DNA from: Annona cherimola
Taxonomy: Eukaryota; Streptophyta; Magnoliopsida; Magnoliales; Annonaceae
Length of the DNA stretch: 64,000 bases
Assembly (NCBI GenBank): GCA_030490835.1
Contig: CM059971.1
Span: 78,014,224 to 78,078,223, forward strand
Direction: 5' to 3'
Shown here: in pieces, positions 1 through 10,086 of the stretch
Layout: each line of letters opens with the position of its first letter
Numbering within the stretch: position 1 is the first letter of the stretch
Made by a program: the position numbers and the translations under genes
The notes under the pieces: model-generated
Told to the model about the DNA's origin: nothing
Seen by the model: only the letters and a program-made list of their open reading frames with translations
Database searches by the model: none

Positions 1-155
1 TCGCATTTGATTTTCAGCTTTCAGTTCGCGGCGCCATTTCCAGTCCATCCTCTGTTTCCATTCGCGGGGCCATTTCCAGCTTCCCAGCCTTCCCGCTGCA
101 TTTCTGTCATTCATCGAAACGACCTCGCTGCCCGCTACATTTCCGCCGTTCACCA

Positions 156-335
156 AAACGACGCTGTCGCCGTTAGCCAAAATGCCACTGCCGCCGTTAG
201 CCAAAACGCTGCTGCCGGCATTAGCCAAAATGCTTCTGCCAAAACGCCACTGCCGTTCTGCCAAAACGCTGTTGCCGCCATCTGCCAAAACGTCGCTGCC
301 TTCCTGCCACAACGCCGCTGCTGGTGTCGAGTTCA
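156..335. repeat. Imperfect 24-bp minisatellite
   Basis: About seven diverged units, each built round a GCCAAAACGC-type core followed by a CTGCCG-type segment, run through this GC-rich stretch. The spacing is mostly 24 bp with small indels towards the right. Because 24 is a multiple of three, the plus strand stays open and reads as a Ser-Gln-Asn-Ala-like repeat. I see no start context, domain or homologue that would make it a gene. The flanks (1-155 and 336-420) are similarly C-rich and otherwise unrecognised. It could be a decayed exon or transposon interior. Confidence 0.6.
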
Positions 336-420
336 GTCTCCGGCATTTCACTGCTGGTGCCTGCCACATACGGTAAGTTAATCTCCACTACTGGGCAGCC
401 TGCCATGTATGTTAATAGCA

Positions 421-1149
421 ATTTCGTAAATGACTTTTTTTCTTAAAACTAAAAAAAAAATGGACCGTTGTCTGCATTCGGAAGGGAAGGGCGTAGATTG
501 TGCATGAAAAGATATTAGCAGTAGCATACGGAAAATCACTGCGGTTCAAATCACCACTTCGCATCACCAATTTCTGAGAAAGGTGTAAAAATTACATACG
601 GGGAATAAAAATTACATACGGTTCAAATCATTAAGATTTTTTATTCATAAACAACATCAATGTCGTACAAATCCATTCAATCATTCAACGACTAGGAGAA
701 ATGATTTTATCCACAATGGAAGTGGATTTGAAATGAAAGACAGGCGCTATTAGTATGTATTTTTTAAAATTTCGTCGGAGCCATATATACGTGATGAGAA
801 ACAAATTACTATGTTGTTTTCCTACGGTAAATATTTATCTTGAAATAAATTCTAGGTACATGCTACACAGTATAACTTAGTAAATTGAATCATTTTTGTA
901 GCTTTATTTGATACAAATCTTTAATTAATAAAAATTTTAGAATCTCCTTAAAGTTGAATTTTTTAGTGGATTAATATTCGCCCCATGTCATTTTAATTTT
1001 AGTTCATATAAGTTTTTTTTCCAGAAATAGTCTTAGCATTTGTTATGAAATATCCAATAATTATTGATGATTTGACCAAACAACTAGTATGAAAGCAAGG
1101 GATAAATTGAGAAACCTACGGCAGCAAGGACGCAAATTTTCAATCTCCG
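421..1149. other. AT-rich intergenic sequence, nothing recognised
   Basis: AT-rich with no open frame of note. The phrase AAAATTACATACGG occurs twice about 20 bp apart near 587-621. It may be the interior of the hAT-like element whose end lies at 1465, but I could not find the partner terminus. Confidence 0.4.
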
Positions 1150-1465
1150 TACTTTCTTTCTTTCTACTCTTAAGTAGTATTTAAATTTTTCTTGCTTTCA
1201 TATAATAAATTATTTTTTAAATTTTTTTATATAATAGGTTTGTGATAAAAATTATATATAGGATGAGTAACAAAGACATATTAATAGGAGAATGTCAATT
1301 CGAAACTCAACCCGAAACTCAACCCGAGCCCGAATTTCAAAAATAGGGTTAGGGTTGAGGTTTATAAATAGGGTTAGGGTTAGGGTTAGGGTTGGAGTTT
1401 TACAAATAGGGTTAGGGTTAGGGTTGAGGTGAACCCGAGTTTCATGAGCCCGAGTTGCACCCCTA
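1150..1465 (-). mobile_element. hAT-like element, one end (TAGGGGTG family), with telomere-like interior
   Basis: Read on the minus strand, the element starts at 1465 with TAGGGGTGCAACTCGGGC. It runs through blocks of CCCTAACCCTAA and then GGGTTGAGTTTCGGG. The same order recurs at 32935-33230 on the plus strand, including a shared GAGTAGAAAGAA further in, so this is a dispersed family rather than a unique sequence. The TAGGGGTG terminus is typical of plant hAT-type non-autonomous elements. I could not identify the second terminus or an 8-bp target duplication, so the left limit is approximate. Confidence 0.6.
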
Positions 1466-1837
1466 CTTGGAGCCTCTAAGCCCAGCCCAAATGGCATACG
1501 TATTAGTATTATCAATTCCACCGCCTTCTGAAGCCGATGGAAAATTTCAGCAATGCAAAAGCCCCGAGCTGTTATTAGGTTTTATTAGACTATTCGAGTC
1601 ACTTTCTGCTTGGTGTGATGCGGTGAGGCCATGTAGGCCCATGATCCGGAAAAAAGGTTAGGTATGGTGAGCAAAGGTGCAGTGGAGCCGGCTCAATCTC
1701 CAGCTGGCACCATTTCTATAGTGCTATCGATGAGCTTATGTAGTCATGATTAATTAATATTGCATGGTGGAGCAGGCTAATTAATTCGGAGATGATGTTT
1801 TGCATCTGTTGCACATGCCATTAACTTGCAAAAAATT
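1466..1837. other. Intergenic sequence, nothing recognised
   Basis: A short plus-strand open frame begins inside the hAT-like end at 1455 and continues to 1661. It has no recognisable domain and I treat it as chance. I see no RNA gene or repeat. Confidence 0.4.
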
Positions 1838-1982
1838 CTCTTGGGCTTCAAAGATTAGGTGTTTCCTGTCAAACAACGTACATCAACCGTGGGCTTCGAA
1901 AATCCTCTTGGGCTTCAAAGATTAGGTGTTTCCTGTCAAACAACGTACACCAACCGTGGGCTTCAAAAATTCTCTTGGGCTC
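1838..1982. repeat. 67-bp tandem duplication with a partial third unit
   Basis: A unit starting CTCTTGGGCTTCAAAG begins at 1838, again at 1905 (offset 67) and partly at 1972. The first two units differ at only a few bases, so the duplication is recent. The block is bracketed by direct copies of CCATTAACTTGCAAAA near 1818 and 1983, suggesting slippage or unequal exchange between short direct repeats. Confidence 0.85.
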
Positions 1983-1998
1983 TCCATTAACTTGCAAA

Positions 1999-2667
1999 AT
2001 GTTGGACTGCGAAACATTCGGATTAATTGAGAGTCGATACATGATCCGCATGCCTAGCTTTAGGCCTTAATTTTCAGACCCCACTTACTAACCATCAAAG
2101 GAAAAAAATTAACTAGTTCTTGAGATGTGTCATAATGACGTGAATGCTGAAAAAATGTAGTTTTGCATGCCACAAGGGCGGATCTAGATCTACGTGGACG
2201 ATTTGGAAATTAGAATAAAACCCTCAAGGTTTTAAAAAAATTTTCTAATGTAGCTTATTTTACCTTAATGCCCCGCCTACGTATGGTCTGGATCCGCTGC
2301 TTATCTTTCTATGAACGATAATATTTTCAATTTATTAGGAAAAAGGAAATGTTTTCGCAGCCGATCAGTGCCTCCCATCAACCCAACAATATTATTTCTT
2401 TCCTAATAGAATATACCTTTTAAATGCAGATACATAGCAGCCACCAACCATTTATCGGTCATGCCTCTTCGCAAAGAGTATGGATATATAGCTGCCGTTT
2501 GTCTTTCTAGATTTGTAACCATTAGCCGGTTAATTTAAATTAAATATCATTTCCCAATCAGCCTCATCAATCATGCTCTGACCCAATTAATATTTATATT
2601 TTCCACATCAGTTAGAAAAAACATCAAACTTTTTCTTGCAAATAGTTTTTTTTTAAGAAGATTGTTG
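1999..2667. other. Intergenic sequence, nothing recognised
   Basis: Ordinary AT-rich non-coding sequence with no long open frame, repeat or RNA gene that I can support. Confidence 0.4.
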
Positions 2668-3238
2668 ACCCCTGACCCATCGGGTGGGCTGACCGTGTGA
2701 ATGTAAATTGAAATTTTTGAATAAATAGATTATGATCCGCCAACCAGTTCAACTATTTAATTAAACAAACAGATTATTATTAATATTTATAATCCGTCAG
2801 CCTACTTAGTAATATGTTTAACCCATATAACTCATTCAACCCGTCTAACCCGTTTAACTTATTTAAATTATTTAACTCATTAAAGTTATATATATATATA
2901 TATGTAAATCCTTAGTTATTTTTCTTTGTTAAGTCTTCCTTTAATCACCAAATTTTCATTTTCTCACTATTGTCTCAATTTCATTTTTCTGTCACTACCC
3001 GATTTTCATTTCTTCTGTGCTAAAAATACTCTGTTACTTCTCTCTACGAGATCACCATCTACCAAAGTCTAGGCCTTTGGATTGTCTACTGTATAATTCG
3101 TTAACAACTTGTCAATTTGTTTATTAAATAGATTAAGGTCGAAGTTTTTTAAATGGGGTAATAAATATATTATGATAGAGATATTTTAAATAGGTTAAGA
3201 TTAAGATTAGGTTTCAACTAGATTCGTTAAAACCCCTA
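2668..3238. mobile_element. hAT-like non-autonomous element (copy 1 of a pair)
   Basis: This stretch aligns along its length with 12718-13245. Shared landmarks in order are TTGAAATTTTT with AAATAGATTATGATCCG, several AACCCGT/AACTCAT phrases, a TATATATATATA run, a TTTTCATTTTC segment, and a terminal half reading TTAAGATTAAGATTAGG. The right end, CGTTAAAACCCCTA, resembles the ACACCCCTA terminus of plant hAT-type elements. Pairwise divergence looks high, so it is old. I could not define the left end exactly and found no target duplication. Confidence 0.65.
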
Positions 3239-4019
3239 ATTAGGAGCAAATAGTTAAGGCAGTGTATGAAAAGAGCATGGTCGTGTATCATAAGATGTGC
3301 AAATCGGTGGGCCTGGGCAATGTATAAAATGGCCAAGGAATGGGAAGTGGGCCATTTGGATTGATGCTCTATTCTGTGTTTGGATATTAGAGTAGGACAG
3401 TAGAGGAGACAGTCTCTTGTCTCTTGTAGCTGGGATCTAAGGTTGATTTTCTCAATGATATCTCTGTTCATTTGCCATTGATTTGGTTGTTGTGTTTGGA
3501 TCATTGACAACTATTGCGGTCAACATTAGAGGTTTTCAATGGTTTTTAAAATGGAAGAATTGATGAGATAAGATACAGGTGACAATAAAAAATAAAAAGT
3601 AAAAAAAAAAAGTTAAATAGATATAGTAGCTGTTGTAAAGAAATGGCCGACAAATAGATTACTTATATAAGAAAAGTTAAAGAAATAATTAAAAATAGAA
3701 TAATTAAGAAAAGTAAAAAGTTTAAATGGGAAAGTTTTAACACCAAGCACACCGTTAAGTTGTAAGATCTCTGCAGTCTGTTGGCCCACCCAACAATGGT
3801 GGTTTTTCTTTCTCAAGAATATCCGTAGCATATTCCGATGGGCATGCATAATTAATTGTTTTTGATATTTTTATATTCATCGTGACATCCAGTCTCACAA
3901 TAAAGCACGTTCGCACCATTACACAATCAGGGGACATATTTTCTTAAAATCCCCACTACAGTGGAAAAATTATTATAAAACTCCCACGATAGAAGGAAAA
4001 TTGTAATACCCTCACTGCG
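3239..4019. other. Intergenic sequence, nothing recognised
   Basis: AT-rich. Short minus-strand open frames (3214-3510, 3613-3849) lack domains and conserved context. The part near 3950-4015 contains CCCCACTACAGTGG and leads into the possible tRNA-related element. Confidence 0.35.
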
Positions 4020-4125
4020 AAGAGACTAAACTGAAAAATCTCACATATTACATTGGCCGCAGAAGGCAGGAATCGAACTCACGGCCTGCCAAATGCTGGG
4101 CAGGCGTGATGCTCGTGGCATTGCA
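4020..4125 (-). repeat. Possible tRNA-related (SINE-like) sequence
   Basis: The minus strand contains GTGAGTTCGATTCCTGCC, which fits a pol III B-box (GGTTCGANNCC-like), about 60 bp after ATCATGCAATGCCACGAG. It sits exactly where 3' flank homology between the two EP1-like genes stops (ATGTTAAT near 4127), which suggests an insertion. I found no clear A-box, poly(A) tail or target duplication and no cloverleaf, so it is only a candidate. Confidence 0.35.
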
Positions 4126-4182
4126 TGATTAACATTATCCGAAAGAGTTAAAGAAATATTCTTATACAAGAAACGCTGGCTT

Positions 4183-4188
4183 TTTATT
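4183..4188 (-). terminator. PolyA signal of EP1-like gene 1
   Basis: The minus strand reads AATAAA here, within GGATAAATAAAA, about 120 bp after the stop codon. The same phrase follows EP1-like gene 2 at the equivalent distance (35768-35773), so the 3' end is conserved between the copies. Confidence 0.65.
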
Positions 4189-4308
4189 TATCCAAATGCT
4201 TCGGATGATTTATAGAAGCACACAATCTTCTTGAAAACATACAAGGGAAGATTTAAGTCGAGAATACGACTTATTGCGAAATATGAAATAGTAATAGGCA
4301 AGCCAAGA

Positions 4309-5643
4309 CTACTGGGAGGCCTTGACATAACCGACATGGGTAGACTCTTCCACCTTCCTGAGTGTTCCCAGCACGGGCGCTAGCCAGCATCTGGAAGTCT
4401 CCCTCCAATAGAAGAACCCAACACACTTGCAATCCTTGCTGCATTTCTCCCTGCACTCTTCTTCCTTGATTGGCCCCTCACCCTCCACGTTCCTGCTCAC
4501 GAAGTGCTCCACCCCATCGATCCTATAGTACTTAGCAGCGCTGGCTTTGCAAGACGAGGACAGCTTCGGAGGTGCGCAGCTCTGGCTCCACCCCAACAGG
4601 CCCCGGGACTGAGGGCACGCTACGCACATTCCCTCCTGGCACAGCCCAAACGAGCCGCACTTGCCTGGCACTCCGCACCTCCTGTCGTAGCCGAAATCAT
4701 AGAACGGGAAGGTGTCGAAGTCACCAGCGAAGAATGAAAAGGTTGGGAGCCAAGCACCTTCCACGACCTTATCGTTGTAGGTGAAAGTCCTCAGATTTCC
4801 GTCTGAGCTTATCCGGAGGAACGAGAAGGTGGCGTTGTAATAGATCCTCACAAGCTCAAAGGTTTCGGAATTACTACCGTTGGACTGGAAGCGCAAGCTG
4901 AGGAAATACGCCACCGTTTGGCTTTCCACAACGTCGGGCTCGATTGCTAACGTGACCGACTCTATCTGATAATCCCGCAGCCAGCCTCCATAAGGAAGTG
5001 CAACTCCAGAATAGGTGAAGCGCGTGAGAAATCCTTTCGGGCTTATAGCTACGCTGTAAGGCCCGTCGGATCCGTTTTCAACGGATGTGCGGCTGACTAG
5101 CTTGCTGACGCCAGCCAGACGCAAGGACTGTCCCACAAGGAGTGTGTCGGTGGGGTGGTCGAAGCTCTGCCACAGGAACCTCCCGGCGCTGTCGTGGAGG
5201 ACTAGATTGCCGGTGGGGAGGAGCTGGAAGCCGGTGACGCCCTTGTTGGCGGTGTTGGTTTGCCAGACAACGCGGCCGTCGGCGTTGGCGAGGACGAGGT
5301 TGCCGTCCCTGCCGAAGGCGAGAGTGGAATTGTCACGGACGGGGGAGTTGCGGTTGGCGTCCCAGACCCAGCGCATGATGTTCTCTCCTCGCCGGCTACC
5401 CATGCGGATGGCGAAGACGTGGGCATCTGGGGTGGTGTTGTAGAAGCAGAGACGGAAGGGGAACCTGGAGAAACCGGCGATGGAAGGCTCGCGGTAGGTG
5501 GCTCCGAATTCGGTGACGTAGTCGGCCATGGGGCCTTGGTTAACCCATTTGAATTGCTGTGCTGTCGGAACTTGGGCTTGAGCAACAATGGAGAGGAGGA
5601 AGAAGGAGAGAAATAAAAGGGAAGAAAAGCGTAGGTTAGCCAT
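4309..5643 (-). CDS. EP1-like secreted bulb-lectin/PAN-apple glycoprotein, gene 1
   Basis: A 444-residue, single-exon protein. Residues 1-24 are a signal peptide with a hydrophobic Leu/Phe core ending Ala-Gln-Ala. Residues about 75-180 form a B-type (Galanthus-like) mannose-binding lectin domain with two recognisable lectin repeats (GRDGNLVL at 111-118 and TGNLVLHD at 144-151) followed by LWQSFDHPTDTLL. Residues 323-356 are a Cys-rich S-locus/EGF-like segment. Residues 365-420 are a PAN/apple domain with paired Cys (397, 401, 405, 407, 419). N-glycosylation sequons lie at N69, N105, N190, N255 and N270. There is no transmembrane segment or kinase, so it is a cell-wall/apoplast glycoprotein, not a receptor kinase. 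This fits the carrot EP1 and Arabidopsis At1g78850 family. The frame is open 58 codons further upstream, but I chose the Met at 5643 because it starts the signal peptide, matches the start of the 34330 copy and lies 54 bp downstream of a TATA box. The exact ligand is unknown. Confidence 0.93.
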   Translation of the reverse strand: MANLRFSSLLFLSFFLLSIVAQAQVPTAQQFKWVNQGPMADYVTEFGATYREPSIAGFSRFPFRLCFYNTTPDAHVFAIRMGSRRGENIMRWVWDANRNSPVRDNSTLAFGRDGNLVLANADGRVVWQTNTANKGVTGFQLLPTGNLVLHDSAGRFLWQSFDHPTDTLLVGQSLRLAGVSKLVSRTSVENGSDGPYSVAISPKGFLTRFTYSGVALPYGGWLRDYQIESVTLAIEPDVVESQTVAYFLSLRFQSNGSNSETFELVRIYYNATFSFLRISSDGNLRTFTYNDKVVEGAWLPTFSFFAGDFDTFPFYDFGYDRRCGVPGKCGSFGLCQEGMCVACPQSRGLLGWSQSCAPPKLSSSCKASAAKYYRIDGVEHFVSRNVEGEGPIKEEECREKCSKDCKCVGFFYWRETSRCWLAPVLGTLRKVEESTHVGYVKASQ

Positions 5644-5696
5644 TTTCGAACTCTCTCCTGGTTGAGAGAATGTGAGTGTGGGGAGGCTGGATGGGG

Positions 5697-5704
5697 TATT
5701 TAAA
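5697..5704 (-). promoter_or_regulatory. TATA box of EP1-like gene 1
   Basis: The minus strand reads TTTAAATA ending 54 bp before the start codon. The homologous promoter at 34256-34264 has TTTAAATAT at nearly the same place. A 5' untranslated leader of about 25-35 nt is inferred. Confidence 0.65.
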
Positions 5705-5805
5705 GGCAATTTATGGATTGGAAGAGGAGATGTGTTAATGAATGCTCGATGCCATGCCATCGATAAGCAGAAGGATTCGACGACCAGCTGGCTTTTTGTT
5801 TTCTT

Positions 5806-5817
5806 TTGACTCGTCAA
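5806..5817 (-). promoter_or_regulatory. Inverted W-box pair (TTGACnnGTCAA), gene 1 promoter
   Basis: Two W-box cores (TTGAC) face each other across two bases, 163 bp upstream of the ATG. The same 12-bp palindrome is kept in the promoter of the second intact copy (34142-34153). WRKY factors bind TTGAC, so stress- or pathogen-responsive expression is an inference from the motif and its conservation, not something the sequence proves. Confidence 0.55.
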
Positions 5818-5849
5818 CCAAAGGCTGCCGTGTTCTCGCTTAGACTGCT

Positions 5850-6252
5850 TTTTTAATTCCCAGGACCGGAGGAAGGGAAATGGACATCTGGAATCGGTTT
5901 CACATGATTGTGAGTTCGGAATTATCCGATATTTCCATCCAAAGATTTAAATACTTTTCGAAAATCATATCACCCTTCTTTTTTCAATTCATATTATAAT
6001 GTGTCACTTTAATTTGAATTATTTACTTTGTTAATGATATCATTCACAGCGGAACCGATTAACGGAGATGTGGACGGCAAATGCTTCCCAAAATTTTTAA
6101 AATATAATTAATTTTTGGAATTAATTAGCCCTCAAATAACAATATGATTTGAATTTCATTTTGTGAAAATTATAAAAATTTTCATTTTATGTACAATAAT
6201 AACAAACAAAATTTTTCATTTTTCAGATATTTTTAGTCTCTAGTCATATACA
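5850..6252. other. Intergenic sequence, nothing recognised
   Basis: EP1-like promoter homology with the 34-kb copy ends near 5850. Beyond it the sequence is AT-rich with no features I can support. Confidence 0.4.
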
Positions 6253-6537
6253 AGGTGTGGTTGGGAAGTAATAAAATTTTAAGATGAATATTTTTTAAAT
6301 TTGAATAAAATGATGTGACGTGGTAGGAGTAATAACGATGAGTAAAAAGAATAAAACCAAAATAGATAAATTACTTGTATAATTTTTTTTGATGGAAATT
6401 ACTTATATAATTAATTGTGAAGAAATCATTAGAAAATAATATAGTTATATAGAAATATGTAAAAAAAATAATTAAAAAATAAAACGGTTATAAAAAGTTT
6501 AGTTTAATATTTTCTTTTCATTGTCAAATACACCCAC
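6253..6537. mobile_element. Tourist/Harbinger-like MITE, copy 1
   Basis: The left end reads GGTGTGGTTGGGAAGTAATA and the right end TTGTCAAATACACCC, which are imperfect inverted repeats of each other. The body (GAATAAAATGATGTGACG, then TAAATTACTTGTATA) matches copies at 14885-15125 and 32465-32710, and 36053-36292 in reverse orientation. Terminal GGTGTNNTTGG is reminiscent of Tourist elements. I did not confirm a 3-bp target duplication. Confidence 0.6.
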
Positions 6538-7129
6538 AGTTTAACATACGTTCATCACAGCCGCTCTAATTTTTCAAGTTTCCTTTGTTTTCATTTCTTG
6601 TTCCAACAATCCAACCTAAAAGTGAAAAGAAAATCCATCCATTCGACTTTAGCAAGCATCGTCAAAGAATTCGTATGCCCGCATATATGATCTATCCATT
6701 AGACATTTGGAACCACCAGGTTAGAGACTTATCCAGAAACATTTTCGTAGACAGCAAGAGTTCGTATTATTTTGACTAATGACTATTATATGGATAGACG
6801 TGATAATTATTTATTGGTCTTACCTTGAAAATATTAATCCACTTTATTATACTTAATGACAAGAATGTAATCGTACTGAAATGAAATATATATGATTGCT
6901 AAAGGGGGAAGTTACACTATTATCAAATTTTTGTCAAAAAGTTGATTTACTTGCAATAGGTTCACTTTTAGAAACGAAAAATTTTAGTTGTTTTAATAAA
7001 TTAAAATGTCTTTTGTAAAATGAATTTATTTCTTTACAAAAGAATAATATTTTTTCGTACCTAAAAATATCTTTGAAGGAACCATTGTCGTTTACATTTA
7101 TGATGGTCGTTGTGGTTTCCAACTAAAAA
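6538..7129. other. Intergenic sequence, nothing recognised
   Basis: Contains only short chance open frames (6585-6779 plus, 6934-7122 minus) without domains. Confidence 0.35.
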
Positions 7130-8190
7130 AATATTTTTTATGCAATAAATAAAACTTCTTTCATATAATATTACAAGTAACTAGTATCTTAAAAAAATAT
7201 TACAAGTAACAAACATCTGTTGCATATAGATTTTATATGTAATAAATAAGCATTTGCTTTGTGTAATATTATATAGAACTAATTTATATCATTATTTTGG
7301 TTGCATATATATATATTCATTTGTTAAATTAAAATATTGATTTCATTTCTATGTAACTAGATTAAGTAACATAGAAGCACTTTCAGGCCTCTATTTTTAA
7401 TATTTTGATGACTAAAAAAAAAATTTTACTTCGTTTATTATATTTAATATTATTTGTTTAGCCAACGTTGTTTAGCGCAATTGGCATGGGGCGTTGTCCC
7501 TGTTTGCACCGGTCTAGGTTCAATTCCAGTTGTCCACGTGCTGGAGCTGTGTCTCCTCTGCCCTTAAGCTTTTAATATAAGTTTAATATGTTGTATGGGG
7601 TGCTTTGTATATATGTAACATCAAAAAAAAAATATTTGTTTAGCTAAAAAAATTAAGTTCCGTTAAAATCAAAGATATGTGTGGATTACAATTACTTAAA
7701 AAATATTTTTATATGTAAATTATGAAGAATGTTTGAATCTATTCACAGATCCATTAGAACCTAATAATATTTTATAGAATAATCATTTAATGTATATGTT
7801 AATGATCAGATGATTTAGATGTTTAAAAGACAATTTTAAAATTGATATTTAACATATAAGCATTTTAGTTGATGATTTTAAATTTTTGAATTGGCTCATG
7901 AACAATAATACTAGAAAAAATATTATAAAAATAATACTAAAAAATAAAAAAGTTTTTATGACAATATAAATGATATTATGAGTAAAATGAATTTTTCATA
8001 AGTCAACAAATGCATAAAAATAGTTGAGGTTATATGAACAGAGACCGTTATGTACATGCCACTATAAAGTCAAATGATGGTAAAATATTTACCCTTTATA
8101 ATTGTAAGCAACAATTTTTTATTATATGCAACAAATTTTGTTGTTTACTCTATTGAATTTTCATGTTGTTTACCATTATACTAGATGTAA
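7130..8190. mobile_element. CACTA-like remnant (copy 1), hosting a SINE
   Basis: This AT-rich stretch aligns with 23620-24090. Both have a TTTTGATGAC/TTTTGATGCT segment, then a TTTATT(A/G)TATTTAATAT phrase ending in TTTAGC, TAATAATATTTTATAGAAT, and ACTTTAAAATTGAT-like sequence followed by a GGCTCATG phrase. The 23-kb copy carries a CACTA-type terminus, so this one is assigned by homology. The SINE at 7463-7632 inserted inside the homologous block. No transposase coding remains. Confidence 0.5.
7463..7632 (+). mobile_element. SINE with perfect 12-bp target duplication
   Basis: The sequence has a pol III A-box (TAGCGCAATTGG) and B-box (GGTTCAATTCC) correctly spaced near its 5' end, and ends in GTAACATCAAAAAAAAAA. 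It is flanked by perfect direct repeats TATTTGTTTAGC at 7451-7462 and 7633-7644. These are the full hallmarks of a tRNA-derived SINE copied by LINE machinery. The intact target duplication says the insertion is fairly young. Confidence 0.92.
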
Positions 8191-8387
8191 TGTTCTGTAT
8201 AACACATTAGGTCGAATATCCTAATCTATGGTATCGGTGAAAATGTAACTGTTGGGGAGTTTCATTCACATTACACGTCAAAGTTAATAAACGTACGACG
8301 CAAATGTTTAAAATATACGTTGTGCCAAATGTGTGGGCTGCACGTGTAATATCTGTTATCATGTTGTACTTGTACAGTATAAATAAA

Positions 8388-9306
8388 AAAGGGTAATTTG
8401 CAAATATACAAATATAACTACATAGTTTGACCAAACCCCGTATAATTTAACTAGAATTTCAGATAACCCCATGAGCTCACTTTTCTGTCATCTATCATTA
8501 ATATAGGGTTTGAAATTATGAAAAATGACAAAAATAACCTTGTGCATCATCTCCCTCACAAACGAGATGACCACGACTGCCGAAACTAAAAGAAAAAACC
8601 TACTAATCTTTCTCTCTATCAATGGCAGCCAAAAACAATTCTTTTCCTTATTACTCTGAATCGTTGCTAGAAATGTTTTAGCATACTATAATTCTCGAAA
8701 AGGAGGCGTTCATTCTGGAAAGTTGCTGAAAGTTGGTGAGAATGTATCATATATATCATCGGTTAGAATGCATAGCCCAAGCAGTTGGTGTGTACATCTC
8801 AAAATTTCACTTGGTCTCACCTGGCATGATTCTATTGGAGATAACATAAGATTTGATTATTTCTCTCCAACAAATTATTTCGCCTATGCCTATACGTATG
8901 GAAAGCAACGTGATTTGGGGTTATTTTCATCTTCAACATGGTTTCTTTTATGGGCTTCGAGACAAATCTCAACTCCAGCGAAAAAACTCAAATTAAGCAT
9001 CCACTATCTAAGCATCAACGGTGGCCATCATACAAAATTTCAAGCGTTCAATTATAGCCTTAGATTTCTAATTTTTGAACCTTGAAGTTTTGGAACTATT
9101 TCTCCCATTCATGTCCTAAATCAAAGGGTAATTTGGGAATGACAATTTTCATTTAACAACATATACTCAGTTGTTCCCATCCAACCAACATGAGTGTTAT
9201 TTGTAATTTTGGTAAAACTATACGGAGGTTATCTGAAATTCGTGAAATTATATAAGTATATCTGTAATTTCGTTCAAACTATATGGATATATTTGCAAAT
9301 TATCTT
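8388..9306. mobile_element. Long-terminal-inverted-repeat element (GGTAATTTGCAAATATA family)
   Basis: The left end starts GGGTAATTTGCAAATATA and continues through CATAGTTTGACC and AATTTCAGATAACC. The right end read in reverse gives GATAATTTGCAAATATA, ATAGTTTGAACG and AATTTCAGATAACC in the same order, so inverted repeats of about 90 bp bracket roughly 730 bp of unique interior. Long inverted repeats are typical of Mutator-like elements, but the A-rich flanks do not give an exact 9-bp duplication. The interior has a 120-codon plus-strand open frame (8723-9085) that I do not recognise; it could be captured host sequence or chance. Confidence 0.65.
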
Positions 9307-9834
9307 AAAAAAATGGGCTGCACATGTATAAAAATTATGATGAACCGCCAGAGCATCATATCAAGTGTTTCATCTTCGCAAGCCGGGCCCACCACCATGC
9401 TTGTTAGCTCACACCCATTTGTAGGCGACCATCTTACGAAGGATCTATCGTATAATCACCCAAATAATAACATTATTTCGACTATGATTTTGCTGACACC
9501 ACACAATAATCACAAAAATAGTACATTACCTTTGTAAATATGTGTATATATATATAGCCCACTATCTCGTTCTTGCTCAAATTCGGCCCAAGCCATGGCA
9601 AATCCGCACCACTGCGGGCCAAATCTGCATTTTTTACTACAGCGAATAATTTCTCTCTTCCGGCCAGCCAACGGGAACGAACCCCAGTTGCCCTCCTCAG
9701 CACAGGTGACCCACGGACTTTGGGTTTCAATGTGTAATATTATCTAGAGCCTTGATTCTACACGGCCGGCGGCATGCGGAATCAAGTCCGGCAGCATGCG
9801 GCCCCATGCGTCCGGCCGTGTAACTTATTATTTT
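9307..9834. other. Intergenic sequence, GC-richer patch, nothing recognised
   Basis: 9560-9820 is richer in GC and contains repeated CGGCCGG/CGGCGGCATGCGG-like phrases, but no gene or known element that I can name. Confidence 0.35.
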
Positions 9835-10086
9835 TTATTTTTTATAAATATGTGAAGTCAGGTATATTTAATTTATAAATCGATTTTAACAATTTTGGAT
9901 GCTTTTAAGTATTTTTTTTTTTAAATACTGTGGCATTTTTCGTAGTTTATCAGTCAGAAAATTACGAAAATATCACTGTGTTTAAAAATAAAAAATACTT
10001 AAAAGCACCAAAAAATGGTAAAAATTGGTTTACGAGTTAAATACACCTAGCTTTATATGTTTATAAAAAATAAAAATAAATAAAAA
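9835..10086. mobile_element. Long-hairpin MITE, copy 1
   Basis: The two halves are inverted repeats of each other: GGATGCTTTTAAGTATTTTT pairs with AAAATACTTAAAAGCACC, and CATTTTTCGTA pairs with ACGAAAATATCA, around a centre near 9957. The whole element could fold into one hairpin of more than 100 bp. The same palindrome recurs at 15835-16110. Confidence 0.7.

Noticed and set aside
7..381. 124-codon plus-strand open frame with Ser-Gln-Asn-Ala repeats
   Set aside because: It is produced by the 24-bp minisatellite, whose unit is a multiple of three. No start context, domain or homologue is visible.
1340..1430. Interstitial telomere or chromosome end
   Set aside because: The unit is TTAGGG rather than plant TTTAGGG, it is broken by spacers, and it lies inside a dispersed hAT-like element end.
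4020..4125. Functional tRNA gene
   Set aside because: A B-box-like word is present but there is no cloverleaf, no clear A-box and no terminator T run in position.
5644..5817. 58-codon N-terminal extension of EP1-like gene 1
   Set aside because: It would bury the signal peptide, it runs through the TATA box and the W-box palindrome, and the second copy has no such extension.
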